In this document: positions 55,752 to 64,000 of the stretch, piece after piece
Layout: each line of letters begins with the position of its first letter
Numbering within the stretch: the first letter of the stretch is position 1
From: an uncultured Pelagibacteraceae bacterium
Lineage (GTDB): Bacteria > Pseudomonadota > Alphaproteobacteria > Pelagibacterales > Pelagibacteraceae
Reading direction: 5' to 3'
Length of the DNA: 64,000 nucleotides
NCBI GenBank assembly: GCA_902599625.1
Contig: CACKGF010000002.1
Coordinates: 62,001-126,000 of the forward strand
Program-made: the position numbers and the translations under genes
The notes under the pieces: generated by a model
The model's database searches: none
Told to the model about the DNA's origin: nothing
The model's input: the letters and a program-made list of their open reading frames with translations, nothing else

Positions 55752-56024
55752 ATGCTAAAAATTCTGGAAGATATTATTTTAATGGTAAGAGAAAGGAAGA
55801 CTAAACCTCAAAGCGAATCTTATACAAATAAATTATTAGCTAACAAAGAATTGTCAGTAGAAAAGGTGAAAGAAGAAGTTAAAGAATTAATTGAGGCTGT
55901 GGAAAATAATACAAATAAAGTTCATGAGACAGCCGATGTATTGTATCATCTAATAGTTTATCTCGAAGCAAATAACGTCAAAATTGAAGATGTTATGAAA
56001 GAACTAGATAAAAGAAAAAAATGA
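55752..56024 (+). CDS. hisE: Phosphoribosyl-ATP pyrophosphatase
   Basis: Second step of histidine synthesis. A small all-alpha MazG-like protein with KVKEEVKELIEAVENN and HETADVLYHLIVYLEANN, the metal-binding Glu/Asp residues of the family. It is 90 residues, the single-domain form; hisI is not in this window. Overlaps the HIT gene by 4 bp. Confidence 0.93.
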   Translation: MLKILEDIILMVRERKTKPQSESYTNKLLANKELSVEKVKEEVKELIEAVENNTNKVHETADVLYHLIVYLEANNVKIEDVMKELDKRKK

Positions 56025-56386
56025 ACTACGATGACAATAACATTTTTGCAAAAATCCTGAGAGGCGAGATACCATGCAAAAAAATCTATGAGGACGAATT
56101 TGTTTTATCTTTTCATGATATAAATCCACAAAAAAAAGTTCATGCTTTGGTAATTCCAAAAGGTAAATATGTTAATTTAGAGGATTTTACTTCTAAAGCA
56201 AGTTCGGACGAAATAGTTGGACTTATGAAAGGAATTTCAGCTGTTGCAAAAAAGATTGGTATATCGAGTATCGATAATGAAGGATTTAGAACTTTATCAA
56301 ACGTAGGAGATAATGGTGGCCAAGAAGTGCCTCATTTACACTTTCATTTGTTTGGTGGTGAAAAAGTAGGGAGAATGGTTCAATGA
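56021..56386 (+). CDS. HIT-family (HINT-type) nucleotide hydrolase
   Basis: Histidine-triad purine nucleoside phosphoramidase-like protein. The triad is VPHLHFHLFGG near the C-terminus, with IFAKILRGEIPCKKIYED at the N-terminus. It is 121 residues, normal for HinT. Follows hisE, as in many alphaproteobacteria, where the link to histidine synthesis is unexplained. Confidence 0.95.
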   Translation: MNYDDNNIFAKILRGEIPCKKIYEDEFVLSFHDINPQKKVHALVIPKGKYVNLEDFTSKASSDEIVGLMKGISAVAKKIGISSIDNEGFRTLSNVGDNGGQEVPHLHFHLFGGEKVGRMVQ

Positions 56387-56892
56387 TAATTAATGTAAAA
56401 AGAAATTTTTTAGAATTAAAAAATATCAATGATCTAATTAAAAAAGATAAGCCAGAAGATAATTATTCCGTGGAAAAAACAAAACCAGATTTCCAACTGA
56501 ACAAGTTTTTTTATAAACAAATTGGTAAAAAATATCGATGGACTGATAGATTGATTTGGACAGATCTTCAGTGGTCCAATTATGTCTCAAATAAAAATCT
56601 AGAAACGTACGTAATAAAGAATGGTAAAGATTTAGTTGGATATTTTGAACTTATACATCATCCAGAAAAAAATGAAACAGAGCTTGCATACTTAGGTTTG
56701 TTCGAAGACTATTTTGGCAAGGGAGTTGGGGGTTACGCCTTAACTACAGCGATCGTAAAATCCTTTGAAAAAAAAATTAAAAGAATGTGGGTTCACACTT
56801 GTACACTAGATCATCCTAATGCGATAAAAAATTATTTAGCAAGAGGGATGAAAATTTTCAAAGAAGAAAATCTGAATATCAGAGCTAGCTAG
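56383..56892 (+). CDS. GNAT-family N-acetyltransferase
   Basis: Acetyl-CoA-dependent acetyltransferase with the motif A region YLGLFEDYFGKGVGGYALTTAIVKSF (R/Q-x-x-G-x-G/A-like loop GKGVGG) and MWVHTCTLDHPNAIKNYLARGMKIF at the end. It is 169 residues. Substrate unknown. Last gene of the his run; its stop shares CTAG with the convergent lolA stop. Confidence 0.85.
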   Translation: MIINVKRNFLELKNINDLIKKDKPEDNYSVEKTKPDFQLNKFFYKQIGKKYRWTDRLIWTDLQWSNYVSNKNLETYVIKNGKDLVGYFELIHHPEKNETELAYLGLFEDYFGKGVGGYALTTAIVKSFEKKIKRMWVHTCTLDHPNAIKNYLARGMKIFKEENLNIRAS

Positions 56893-57434
56893 TTATAAAG
56901 ATTGAGATTAAAAATATTGTCAGATAACTCTTGATTAATATTTTTTACAATAATATTTGACCTTACCTTGTTGCCATATAAATCAATAGTCTCCCATCCT
57001 TTAATTAAATAATTTCTCTTATCAAAAAAAATACTTAATTGATTACTTTGATCATTAATTAATAGGAGAAAATTTTTTTCTTTTTCGACTACATTCCCCA
57101 CGATTTTCGAGATTAAAAATTCTTTATTAAGAAAATATTTAAAGTAAGTATTTTCAGTTTTATAAGTATTTGCAAAATTTGAGCTTTTGTTTTTAATTAA
57201 AAGTGTCTTTCCATTAGATACGATTAGCTTCCCAGTCCCATCGTATTTGCACATCATTTTATTATTGAATGAAATAATACAGTTGCCAGTTTCTTTTTTA
57301 TCGTTAATGAGTTGTTCAAAATCAAATGTAAAATTTTCAATTTCAGAAATTTTTTTAATAATTTTAGGTTCCGTGTAAGCATGTTTTTGCGCAAATATAA
57401 AAAAAATGATTAAAATAAAAAAAATTGTTCTCAT
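56889..57434 (-). CDS. lolA: LolA-family outer-membrane lipoprotein carrier
   Basis: Periplasmic chaperone ferrying lipoproteins from LolCDE to the outer membrane. It has a signal peptide (about 1-18), then a LolA-like half barrel with ISEIENFTFDFEQLINDKKETGNC and KYDGTGKLIVSNGKTLLIKN. It is 181 residues, slightly short. Coupled to ftsK by a 1-bp overlap, the usual alphaproteobacterial order ftsK-lolA. Confidence 0.88.
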   Translation of the reverse strand: MRTIFFILIIFFIFAQKHAYTEPKIIKKISEIENFTFDFEQLINDKKETGNCIISFNNKMMCKYDGTGKLIVSNGKTLLIKNKSSNFANTYKTENTYFKYFLNKEFLISKIVGNVVEKEKNFLLLINDQSNQLSIFFDKRNYLIKGWETIDLYGNKVRSNIIVKNINQELSDNIFNLNLYN

Positions 57435-59488
57435 TACAACAATTCTCTTTTGCCAACATGATTAGCTTTGCTGACAACTCCTCTTCTTTCCATAATATCT
57501 ATTATTCTTGCAGCCCTATTATAACCTATTTGAAGTTTTCTTTGCAAAAAGGAGGTTGAAGCTTTTCCCTCAGATTTCACTATTTCCAAGGCTTTATTGT
57601 AAAGTTCGTCATCTTGATCTGAGTCATTAGAACTGTCATCAGATGGACTTTCAGAAGACAAATTTAAAATTTCATCAACATATTCTGGATCTCCTTGGGA
57701 TTTTAGAAAAGAATTAATTTTTTCAATTTCATTATCCGAAACAAACGGCGCATGGATTCTTGTAATTCGATTAGCAGAAGACATAAAAAGCATATCCCCT
57801 TTCCCTAATAATTGTTCGGCACCTTGTTCTCCGAGAATTGTTCTACTATCAATTTTTGAAGATACTTGAAAAGATATACGAGTTGGGAAATTTGCTTTGA
57901 TAGTACCCGTTATAACATCAACACTAGGTCTTTGCGTTGCCATTATTATATGAATACCTGCGGCCCTTGCCATTTGAGAGAGTTTTTGAATACAATTTTC
58001 AATATCTTTACTGGCTACAAGCATAAGATCTGACATTTCATCCACAATAACTACAATGTATGGCATAGAAATTTTATGTTTAGCGTTGTAACTGTCAATA
58101 TTTCTAACGCCAACTTTAGTCATTAATTTGTATCTATTTTCCATTTCTTTTACTACCCAACCCAAAACTGAGGCAGCTTTTTTTGCCTCAGTTATCACAG
58201 GACATAATAGATGGGGAATTCCTTCATATGTCGAAAGCTCTAACATCTTAGGATCAATTAAAATGAACTTACAAATTTCTGGTTTGTGTCTGTATAGCAA
58301 TGAAAGAATAATTGTATTTATACATACAGATTTACCAGAGCCGGTGGTACCAGCAATCAAAAGATGTGGCATTGAAGTTAAATCTCCAATCAATGGTTGA
58401 CCAGAAATACTTTTACCAAGGGCTATCGGTAATTTTAAATCCTTATTGTTAAATTTTGGACTAGATATTATTTCTCTTAACATAACATTGTCCCTAAATG
58501 AATTCGGGAGTTCAATACCGATTGTACTAGACCCTGGAATTGTAGAAATTCTCGCAGACTCAGAGCTTGTATTTCTCGCTATATCTTCCGACAGGTTTAC
58601 GATTTTTGAGACTTTAACTCCCGCAGCAGGTTCAAACTCATTAAGAGTAACAACTGGACCCGTACTTATTTTTGTTATTTTTCCTTGTACACCAAAATCT
58701 AACAATACTTTTTCTAAAAAATCAGCATCAACTTTTTTTTCTTCTTTTGCATTTTTAACTTTCTTATCTGGAGCCTTAAGGAAATCAAGTGATGGAAGTT
58801 TGAAAGTACCGATTTTTTTGGGTTCAGAAATGGACTCACTGAGGTTAAAAGTTTCTTGAACAGTTTCTTTTTCTTTAAATTGTGGATCCTGACTTATGAT
58901 TTGATCTTTAACTTGATTACCTTTTTTCTTTCTTATGAAAATTTTAATCCAATAAGAATTTGGATTTAGGCTTAATACAAATAAGATAATAAAAGTTATT
59001 AAAGAAAAATAATAAGTAATTTTATTATTTAAGAACTCAAGTTTTAAAAAAACTGACTCATTTAAGAAATTACCAACAAATCCACCATTTCCATTAATGT
59101 AAAGAAAGTAGGGCGATGTTAAAAAAACACTTAAAAAGAAGGTTCCGATTAAACTATAACAAACTACTAAAAAAATATTATTTACAATTATACTTGGTGT
59201 CTTTTTTAAAAAAATATTAATTGCTGAAAAGATAATTGTTATAGGAATGAAATAACTTATTAATCCAACTGATTGAAAAAAAAAGTCTGATATTATACTT
59301 CCATTAATTCCGAGCAAATTTTTAACTTTTTGTCCCTCAGAAAATATAAAGTTTGGATCATCCGGCGTGTAAGTTACCACTGCCAAAGACAGTAAAATTG
59401 CCAATAGAAACAGCCCAATTGCAAAAATTTCAATTAAGCGATTAAATATAAATGCTTTTAGATCGATATTCTTAATTTTTAAATTCAT
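57434..59488 (-). CDS. ftsK: DNA translocase FtsK
   Basis: Septal DNA pump that resolves chromosome dimers and clears the septum. Four membrane helices (about 20-40, 68-93, 105-127, 158-173), a short linker (about 180-250 instead of several hundred residues), then the motor domain with Walker A GTTGSGKS (380-387), and the C-terminal gamma winged helix (about 615-684, ...GYNRAARIIDIMERRGVV) that reads KOPS polarity sites. It is 684 residues, compact but complete. Confidence 0.97.
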   Translation of the reverse strand: MNLKIKNIDLKAFIFNRLIEIFAIGLFLLAILLSLAVVTYTPDDPNFIFSEGQKVKNLLGINGSIISDFFFQSVGLISYFIPITIIFSAINIFLKKTPSIIVNNIFLVVCYSLIGTFFLSVFLTSPYFLYINGNGGFVGNFLNESVFLKLEFLNNKITYYFSLITFIILFVLSLNPNSYWIKIFIRKKKGNQVKDQIISQDPQFKEKETVQETFNLSESISEPKKIGTFKLPSLDFLKAPDKKVKNAKEEKKVDADFLEKVLLDFGVQGKITKISTGPVVTLNEFEPAAGVKVSKIVNLSEDIARNTSSESARISTIPGSSTIGIELPNSFRDNVMLREIISSPKFNNKDLKLPIALGKSISGQPLIGDLTSMPHLLIAGTTGSGKSVCINTIILSLLYRHKPEICKFILIDPKMLELSTYEGIPHLLCPVITEAKKAASVLGWVVKEMENRYKLMTKVGVRNIDSYNAKHKISMPYIVVIVDEMSDLMLVASKDIENCIQKLSQMARAAGIHIIMATQRPSVDVITGTIKANFPTRISFQVSSKIDSRTILGEQGAEQLLGKGDMLFMSSANRITRIHAPFVSDNEIEKINSFLKSQGDPEYVDEILNLSSESPSDDSSNDSDQDDELYNKALEIVKSEGKASTSFLQRKLQIGYNRAARIIDIMERRGVVSKANHVGKRELL

Positions 59489-59548
59489 AAAGAATCAAAT
59501 TTATCACTTTGTATCATTTAATATTTATTGTTAAAATTAAAAATATTT

Positions 59549-60637
59549 ATGAAAATTTGCTTATTTGGAAAAAACTTAACGAACTTAATTTTATCTCAAG
59601 TTTTAATTAAAAAAGGGATATCAGTTCATCTGTACCATCAAAAAAAAAATAAGTTAGCAAAAATTAACTATAACAGGACTATTGGATTATCTTTTGAAAA
59701 TATTAAGTTTTTGAAAAAGTACGACTTAGATGTTGAAAAAATTGGTCAAAAAATAAGTAAAATTTTTCTTTATAAAAATGATTCCAAAGAAACTTTTTTA
59801 AAGTTTGATAATAAAAATTCGCTTTTCTTTATAGTGAAAAATCACCTTTTATTTGACAGTGTTTATAAAAAATTAAAGAAAAGAAAAGATTTCAAAGAAA
59901 GCAATATCAAAAAGGATTCTGATTATTTAAAATTATTAAAGAAAAAAGATTTTCAATTTTTTGTTAATTCAGAAACAAATAACATTATTAATAAAAAATT
60001 CTTTTTTCAAAACATAAAAAAAGATTACAAAAGCACATCCTATATTTCCGTGATTGATCATCAAAAATTAAAAAATAATACATCAGTTCAGATTTTTACA
60101 AAAAGGGGTCCCTTAGCTTTTTTACCAATTTCTAATTCAAAAACTTCCCTAGTTTATTCAATAACCGATAAGCTAGATATAAATGAAAATGAATTCAAAG
60201 AGCTTGTTAAAAAATATAATAAATTCTACAAAATCAAAAGATTTTATAATGTTGATAAATTTAAGTTAAATTTCTTTTTATCAAAAAAATATACTTCTAA
60301 AAATATTTTATCATTTGGAGACAATCTTCATAAAGTCCATCCTTTAGCAGGACAGGGATTTAACATGACAGTAAGAGATATAAAATCTTTAACTGATCAA
60401 ATTCAAAAAAATATAGATCTTGGTTTAGAGCTATCAACTGCTATCCTATCCTTTGAAAAAGAAAGAAAACATAATAATTTCTTTTTTGCATATGGAATTG
60501 ATTTTCTTCACAATTTTTTTAAAAAAGAAAATAGATTTAAAATATTAGATAACAAAAAAATTTCAGAAACTTTAGATAATAGTTTCTTTTTAAAGAAAAT
60601 CTCAGAGAAATTTGCAAATAAGGGGTTTAACTTTTAA
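59549..60637 (+). CDS. UbiH-like FAD monooxygenase family protein (degenerate)
   Basis: Resembles the UbiH/UbiF ubiquinone hydroxylase family and sits divergent from ftsK, where ubiH often is in alphaproteobacteria. The C-terminal flavin motif SFGDNLHKVHPLAGQGFNMTVRDI is intact. The N-terminal GxGxxG is replaced by FGKNLTNLILS and the middle DG motif is also not recognisable, so FAD and NADH use may be altered. I use the ATG at 59549 (MKICLFGKNL); a TTG seven codons upstream is possible. It is about 362 residues and very lysine-rich. Confidence 0.72.
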   Translation: MKICLFGKNLTNLILSQVLIKKGISVHLYHQKKNKLAKINYNRTIGLSFENIKFLKKYDLDVEKIGQKISKIFLYKNDSKETFLKFDNKNSLFFIVKNHLLFDSVYKKLKKRKDFKESNIKKDSDYLKLLKKKDFQFFVNSETNNIINKKFFFQNIKKDYKSTSYISVIDHQKLKNNTSVQIFTKRGPLAFLPISNSKTSLVYSITDKLDINENEFKELVKKYNKFYKIKRFYNVDKFKLNFFLSKKYTSKNILSFGDNLHKVHPLAGQGFNMTVRDIKSLTDQIQKNIDLGLELSTAILSFEKERKHNNFFFAYGIDFLHNFFKKENRFKILDNKKISETLDNSFFLKKISEKFANKGFNF

Positions 60638-61282
60638 TTACTGTATAGTTTTATTACTAAAGTTATCTTTAAGATAAGTATTAATAATTTGTTCTAATTT
60701 TTCTTTTCTATAATTAAGATTCTTTGTTTCCAATAGCATTTGTTTTTCCTCAAGTGTAAAAGGTGAAGCCATCGCTAAAGTATTAATTGTTTGACTTAAG
60801 TCTTGTTTTTCAAATTCTTTCCAATTAATCAAATAACCCTGCTTTTCAAATAATGATCTTAAATTATCAAAGATAAGTCTTAAATCTGAAAATTTAATAG
60901 GTTCCTTTTTCTCACTAAGGTCTTGTTCAAAATCTTTATGATCAACTTCACACATTCTATATGATTTATCACTTTCAATTTCATTGATTATTTTAAATCT
61001 TATTAAACCATTTAAGATAACTATATACCTACCATCATCAGTCTCATTAAAACTTGTAATTTTTCCCATACATCCAATTTTAAATAGATCAGGTTTTTTT
61101 GAATCCCCAGATTTTTTTGGCTGTATCATTCCAATAATCCTGTCACTCTTCATACTGTCGTCTATCATTTGAATATATCTTGGTTCAAAAATATTTAGAG
61201 GAGCGCTCGTATTTGGAAAAAATATAAAATTTGATAAAGGAAAAACTGGTATTTTTTTTGGTAATTTTGTTTCGTTATTCAT
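60638..61282 (-). CDS. Lon N-terminal-domain (LON substrate-binding) protein
   Basis: Stand-alone protein with the Lon protease substrate-binding domain but no ATPase or peptidase. The start KKIPVFPLSNFIFFPNTSAPLNIFEPRY (about 8-36) and GCMGKITSFNETDDGRYIVILNGLIRF are typical. It is 214 residues, normal for this alphaproteobacterial family. Function unknown. Abuts the UbiH-like gene tail to tail without overlap. Confidence 0.92.
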   Translation of the reverse strand: MNNETKLPKKIPVFPLSNFIFFPNTSAPLNIFEPRYIQMIDDSMKSDRIIGMIQPKKSGDSKKPDLFKIGCMGKITSFNETDDGRYIVILNGLIRFKIINEIESDKSYRMCEVDHKDFEQDLSEKKEPIKFSDLRLIFDNLRSLFEKQGYLINWKEFEKQDLSQTINTLAMASPFTLEEKQMLLETKNLNYRKEKLEQIINTYLKDNFSNKTIQ

Positions 61283-61408
61283 AAATAAATTGTAGCAAAG
61301 AGTTTAAATAATATCCATACCAAAGCCTAAAGAATTCTTAATTTAGACTAATCAATTTGTCGCTTGCTTAATTTTTAAAAAGCCTTTAACTTCAATTTAA
61401 TTAAATAG

Positions 61409-61483
61409 GCGGGCATAGCTCAGTGGTAGAGCGTCTCGTTGCCAACGAGAAGGTCGTGGGTTCAAGTCCCATTGCCCGCTCCA
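61409..61483 (+). tRNA. tRNA-Gly (anticodon GCC), CCA encoded
   Basis: A complete 75-base cloverleaf: acceptor stem GCGGGCA/TGCCCGC, D-arm with AGCTCAGTGGTAGAGC, anticodon stem TCTCG/CGAGA with loop TTGCCAA (anticodon GCC), T-arm with GTGGGTTCAAGTCCCAT, discriminator T and encoded CCA. It lies between the Lon-N gene and phhB and ends 11 bases before the phhB start, so the mRNA of phhB may be released by tRNA 3' processing. Confidence 0.98.
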
Positions 61484-61494
61484 TTTTAAGTATT

Positions 61495-61833
61495 ATGAGT
61501 GATTTAGCTGAAAAAAAATGTATTCCGTGCGAAGGTGGAATTCCAAGTTTTAAGATTGATGAGATACATAAATATCTTAAAAAAGTTGACGGTTGGGATG
61601 TTAAACCTGATGAAAGTAAAAACTATTATTTAATTAAAGAATTTAAATTTAAAAATTTTCTTGAAAGCCAGGAATTTGTCAACAAAGTTGGAGGCATTGC
61701 TGAAAGCGAAGGTCATCATCCTGATATTTGGTTTGGTTGGGGATATGCAAAAATTAAAATTTTTACTCATGCTATAAACGGTCTTGCCGAAAGTGACTTC
61801 ATTCTTGCAGCTAAAATAGATAAAATTTCTTAA
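61495..61833 (+). CDS. phhB: Pterin-4a-carbinolamine dehydratase
   Basis: Recycles tetrahydrobiopterin carbinolamine after phenylalanine hydroxylation; may also act as a coactivator-type DCoH. Motif GIAESEGHHPDIWFGWGYAKIKIFTHAINGL has the catalytic histidines. I chose the ATG at 61495 (112 residues); a longer reading frame would start inside the tRNA. No phenylalanine hydroxylase gene is in the window. Confidence 0.93.
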   Translation: MSDLAEKKCIPCEGGIPSFKIDEIHKYLKKVDGWDVKPDESKNYYLIKEFKFKNFLESQEFVNKVGGIAESEGHHPDIWFGWGYAKIKIFTHAINGLAESDFILAAKIDKIS

Positions 61834-63377
61834 TGTTTAAAATGTCTTGTCTTGGAAAAGACAAGAATAGTATTTGTTTTATTTGCAAAATTTATAATTT
61901 CTTTATCTCTAATAGATCCACTTGGTTGAATTATAGCCTCAACACCAGCTTGTACTAAAGTTTCAATCCCATCTACAAAAGGAAAAAAAGCGTCAGATGC
62001 AGCTACAACTTTTTCTTTACTATCAATTTTTCTTAATTTTTTCATTTTACTAACAGCAATCTTGCAGCTATCCAGTCTACTTGGTTGTCCAGATCCTATT
62101 CCAATAGTTGAATTATTTTGAGAAATTACTATTGCATTTGATTTTACAAATCTACATACATTAAATGTAAACAAAAGATTTTTCAAAGTCTCATTGGAAG
62201 GTCTAACTTTAGAGACAACTTTAAAGTCACCTTTTTTAAATATCCCAGTGTCAGAAGTCTGCGAAAGAAAATTATTCATAATTGACGTATTTTGTTCAAA
62301 ATTGAGTTCTTTCAATGAACTAGAGTCAATTAATCTTAAATTTTTTTTCCTTTTTAATATTTTTAAAGCGCCAGTTTCAAAACCGTTAGCAACAACTACT
62401 TCATAAAACTTACTTGAAATTTCTTTTGCAACAGTTTTATCAACTTTATAATTACATGAAATAATACCTCCAAAAGCACTTGTGGGGTCACACTCATATG
62501 CTTTTAGATAGCTATTGATTTTTCTTTTATCTAATGCAACTCCACAAGGGTTTGCATGTTTGATAATTACTGTCGAATAATCTTTAGTAAATGATTTTGA
62601 TAAGGATATACCTGTAAAAATATCGTTATAATTATTGTAACTTAATTTTTTTCCATTTAGTTGTTTTATATTTATTTCTTTGTTTAAAGAATAGACACTT
62701 GCGCCTTGATGAGGATTTTCTCCATACCTTAAATTTTCAACTAAATTTCCACCAATCAATTTCCTTTTTGGTGGTGGAGAGTCATTGTTAGATTTGTTCA
62801 AATATTCAGTAATTTTTGTATCGTAATACCCGGTTTCAAGAAAAGCGTCTCTTGATAATATTTTTCTAAAATCAAGACTTGTTGATCCTTTATGTTTGTT
62901 CATTTCATTTTGAAGTGCAATATACTGATTTGTGTCTGTAATAACTGTTACATCTTCATAATTTTTTGCTGCTGCTCGAACTAAGGTTGGTCCCCCAATA
63001 TCGATATTTTCGATTATTTTTTTATCATTTCCTGTTTTTACTGCATCTTCAAAAGGATAAAAATTTACAATAACTAAATCTATCTTTTTGATATCAATTT
63101 TTTTAATTTGTTTTTGATGTTTTTTATTGTTCCTTTTGAATAAGATTCCTCCATAAAGCTTTGGATGTAAGGTTTTTACTCTTCCATCTAATATTTCTGG
63201 AGAATTAGTAAAATCACTTATTTCAATACTTTTATAACCTAGTCTATTAATTTTTTTATAAGTACCTCCAGAACTTAATATTTCAACTTTAAATTTTTTA
63301 AGAACTTTTAAAATTTTTGAAAGTTCAGATTTGTCAGAAACTGAAATTAGGGCTCGATTAATCTTTTTTAAATTCAT
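61830..63377 (-). CDS. purH: Bifunctional AICAR transformylase / IMP cyclohydrolase
   Basis: Last two steps of IMP synthesis. N-terminal MGS-like IMP cyclohydrolase domain (about 5-195: RALISVSDKSEL, DGRVKTLHPKLYGGIL) and C-terminal AICAR transformylase domain (LRYGENPHQGAS, VIIKHANPCGVAL, SDAFFPFVDG). It is 515 residues, normal. Its start overlaps the heparinase-like gene by 4 bp; its stop shares TTAA with phhB. Confidence 0.98.
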   Translation of the reverse strand: MNLKKINRALISVSDKSELSKILKVLKKFKVEILSSGGTYKKINRLGYKSIEISDFTNSPEILDGRVKTLHPKLYGGILFKRNNKKHQKQIKKIDIKKIDLVIVNFYPFEDAVKTGNDKKIIENIDIGGPTLVRAAAKNYEDVTVITDTNQYIALQNEMNKHKGSTSLDFRKILSRDAFLETGYYDTKITEYLNKSNNDSPPPKRKLIGGNLVENLRYGENPHQGASVYSLNKEINIKQLNGKKLSYNNYNDIFTGISLSKSFTKDYSTVIIKHANPCGVALDKRKINSYLKAYECDPTSAFGGIISCNYKVDKTVAKEISSKFYEVVVANGFETGALKILKRKKNLRLIDSSSLKELNFEQNTSIMNNFLSQTSDTGIFKKGDFKVVSKVRPSNETLKNLLFTFNVCRFVKSNAIVISQNNSTIGIGSGQPSRLDSCKIAVSKMKKLRKIDSKEKVVAASDAFFPFVDGIETLVQAGVEAIIQPSGSIRDKEIINFANKTNTILVFSKTRHFKH

Positions 63378-64000
63378 ATTTTTTCAATCGACCAATTTAT
63401 TTCTTCTTCTTCATTCGAGATAAATCCATTTATAAATATATTTAAATTTTCAGAAAAAGAGTTTTTTCTTCCAAAATAAAGACCTTTTTCAATATCAAAA
63501 ATTTCTTTATCACAGGTAAATTTCCAACCCGATTTTTTCAGTTGTATTAATATAGATTTTTGATCTTGTGTTTTTATCGCATTTATACCTGGCATAAGAT
63601 GGAATCGAATTTCATATTCTAAATTTTGAAAACCTCTTTTGGATATGATTTTATCAGTTCCAATAAATTTATTTTTATTTTTGAAAAAGATAAGGTCCCT
63701 CTGAATATTTAGGCCATATTTTTTTTGGTAACCATCATGTTTTGCTGAGATATGCCATTTATCTTGATCGTCCTCAATTTTTTTATCAAATATTTTTAGG
63801 TTACTTTTGAGGAAATTTTGACCATTAGGATTTTTCGAAAAAGAACATGAAGAACTGTCATCAATTGAAATAGTTGAATGCGATGCTGTTGATTTTGAAA
63901 TAATATTTAATTTATGTTTAAAATCTTGATAGTACCCACAATTAGTAATGAGTTTTTCATTTTCATGAAAAAATTCAAAAGATAACGCTCCAGATTGATA
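63374..64000 (-). CDS. Heparinase II/III-family protein (C-terminal part; 5' end beyond window)
   Basis: Open to the right edge with no stop or convincing start inside the window. The translated stretch includes KYGLNIQRDLIFFKNKN, a GTDKII turn and YEIRFHLMPGINA, which fit the C-terminal beta-sheet domain of heparinase II/III-like polysaccharide lyases found upstream of purH in alphaproteobacteria. The catalytic alpha-toroid domain is outside the window. Possible role in polysaccharide or surface glycan turnover; substrate unknown. Confidence 0.82.
   Translation of the reverse strand, partial: YQSGALSFEFFHENEKLITNCGYYQDFKHKLNIISKSTASHSTISIDDSSSCSFSKNPNGQNFLKSNLKIFDKKIEDDQDKWHISAKHDGYQKKYGLNIQRDLIFFKNKNKFIGTDKIISKRGFQNLEYEIRFHLMPGINAIKTQDQKSILIQLKKSGWKFTCDKEIFDIEKGLYFGRKNSFSENLNIFINGFISNEEEEINWSIEKI

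Noticed and set aside
61423-61494. Extended N-terminus of PhhB starting inside the tRNA
   Set aside because: The extra residues are the translation of tRNA-Gly; the family start is at the ATG 61495.
1-64000. CRISPR array, prophage, insertion sequence or toxin-antitoxin pair
   Set aside because: No regularly spaced repeats, transposase, integrase, phage structural genes or paired small toxin/antitoxin ORFs are present.

Overview
The window looks like a piece of a streamlined SAR11 (Pelagibacterales, Candidatus Pelagibacter-like) alphaproteobacterial chromosome. The DNA is very AT-rich, intergenic gaps are almost absent, same-strand genes are commonly joined by 4-bp ATGA or 1-bp TAATG overlaps, proteins are Lys/Asn/Ile-rich and often short for their family, and the gene order is alphaproteobacterial (tsaB-fur-miaB-phoH-ybeY-lnt-metK; DUF3576-leuS-lptE-holA; parB-parA-rsmG-mnmG-mnmE; rho-hemJ-hemH-hemE / ppsR-maf-aroE-coaE-dnaQ; hslUV / hisBHAFE; ftsK / ubiH; purH-heparinase). 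The lineage is inferred from these features, not from a database search. There is no prophage, insertion sequence, CRISPR array or rRNA operon.

Layout. 1-7.5 kb (minus strand): RNA and translation housekeeping and envelope genes, from a very short TsaB through Fur/Mur, MiaB, PhoH, YbeY, Lnt and MetK, ending in NusA, which runs off the left edge. 7.4-12.8 kb: a secreted polysaccharide deacetylase, a Bax-like glucosaminidase, NfuA, TrpS and MurJ. 12.8-18.3 kb: malic enzyme, then a DolP-like lipoprotein / RsmI / LpoA-like envelope group and RdgB. 18.4-25.4 kb: grpE-dnaK-dnaJ, a tiny membrane protein, dapB, an FkbM methyltransferase, endonuclease III and a PfkB sugar kinase. 25.3-27.7 kb: a 35-residue ArfA-like rescue factor coupled to an orphan winged-helix regulator, an L,D-transpeptidase, a PLP-homeostasis protein and a ThiE-like protein. 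27.7-28.8 kb: a major porin with its own strong ribosome binding site and terminator.

29-33.5 kb: DUF3576 lipoprotein, leuS, lptE and holA. 33.5-45.5 kb (minus): parB, parA, rsmG (with a perfect parS inside it), mnmG, mnmE, then a sulfotransferase and a GT41 (O-GlcNAc-transferase-like) gene interrupting the usual mnmE-rho junction, then rho, hemJ, hemH and hemE. The 45.5-45.8 kb gap between hemE and ppsR carries DnaA-box-like sequences at the point where coding strand switches from mostly minus to mostly plus. With parS/parAB about 10 kb away, it is the best candidate for the chromosomal replication origin. 45.8-49.2 kb (plus): ppsR, maf, aroE, coaE, dnaQ. 49.2-53 kb: SecB, FxsA, Tim44-like, Smr, HslUV. 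53-57 kb: a his operon ending in HIT and GNAT genes. 57-64 kb: LolA, FtsK, a UbiH-like protein, a Lon-N protein, tRNA-Gly(GCC), PhhB, PurH and a heparinase II/III-like gene cut by the right edge.

The most interesting signals are compaction and regulation rather than a new gene cluster. They are: a promoter-terminator-SD leader directly upstream of nusA; a minimal ArfA; a TsaB lacking most of its C-terminal half; divergent genes that overlap or abut at their start codons; convergent genes that repeatedly share one 4-bp stop-on-stop tetranucleotide; and heat-shock-sigma-like promoters placed so close to grpE and hslV that the mRNAs would be leaderless.
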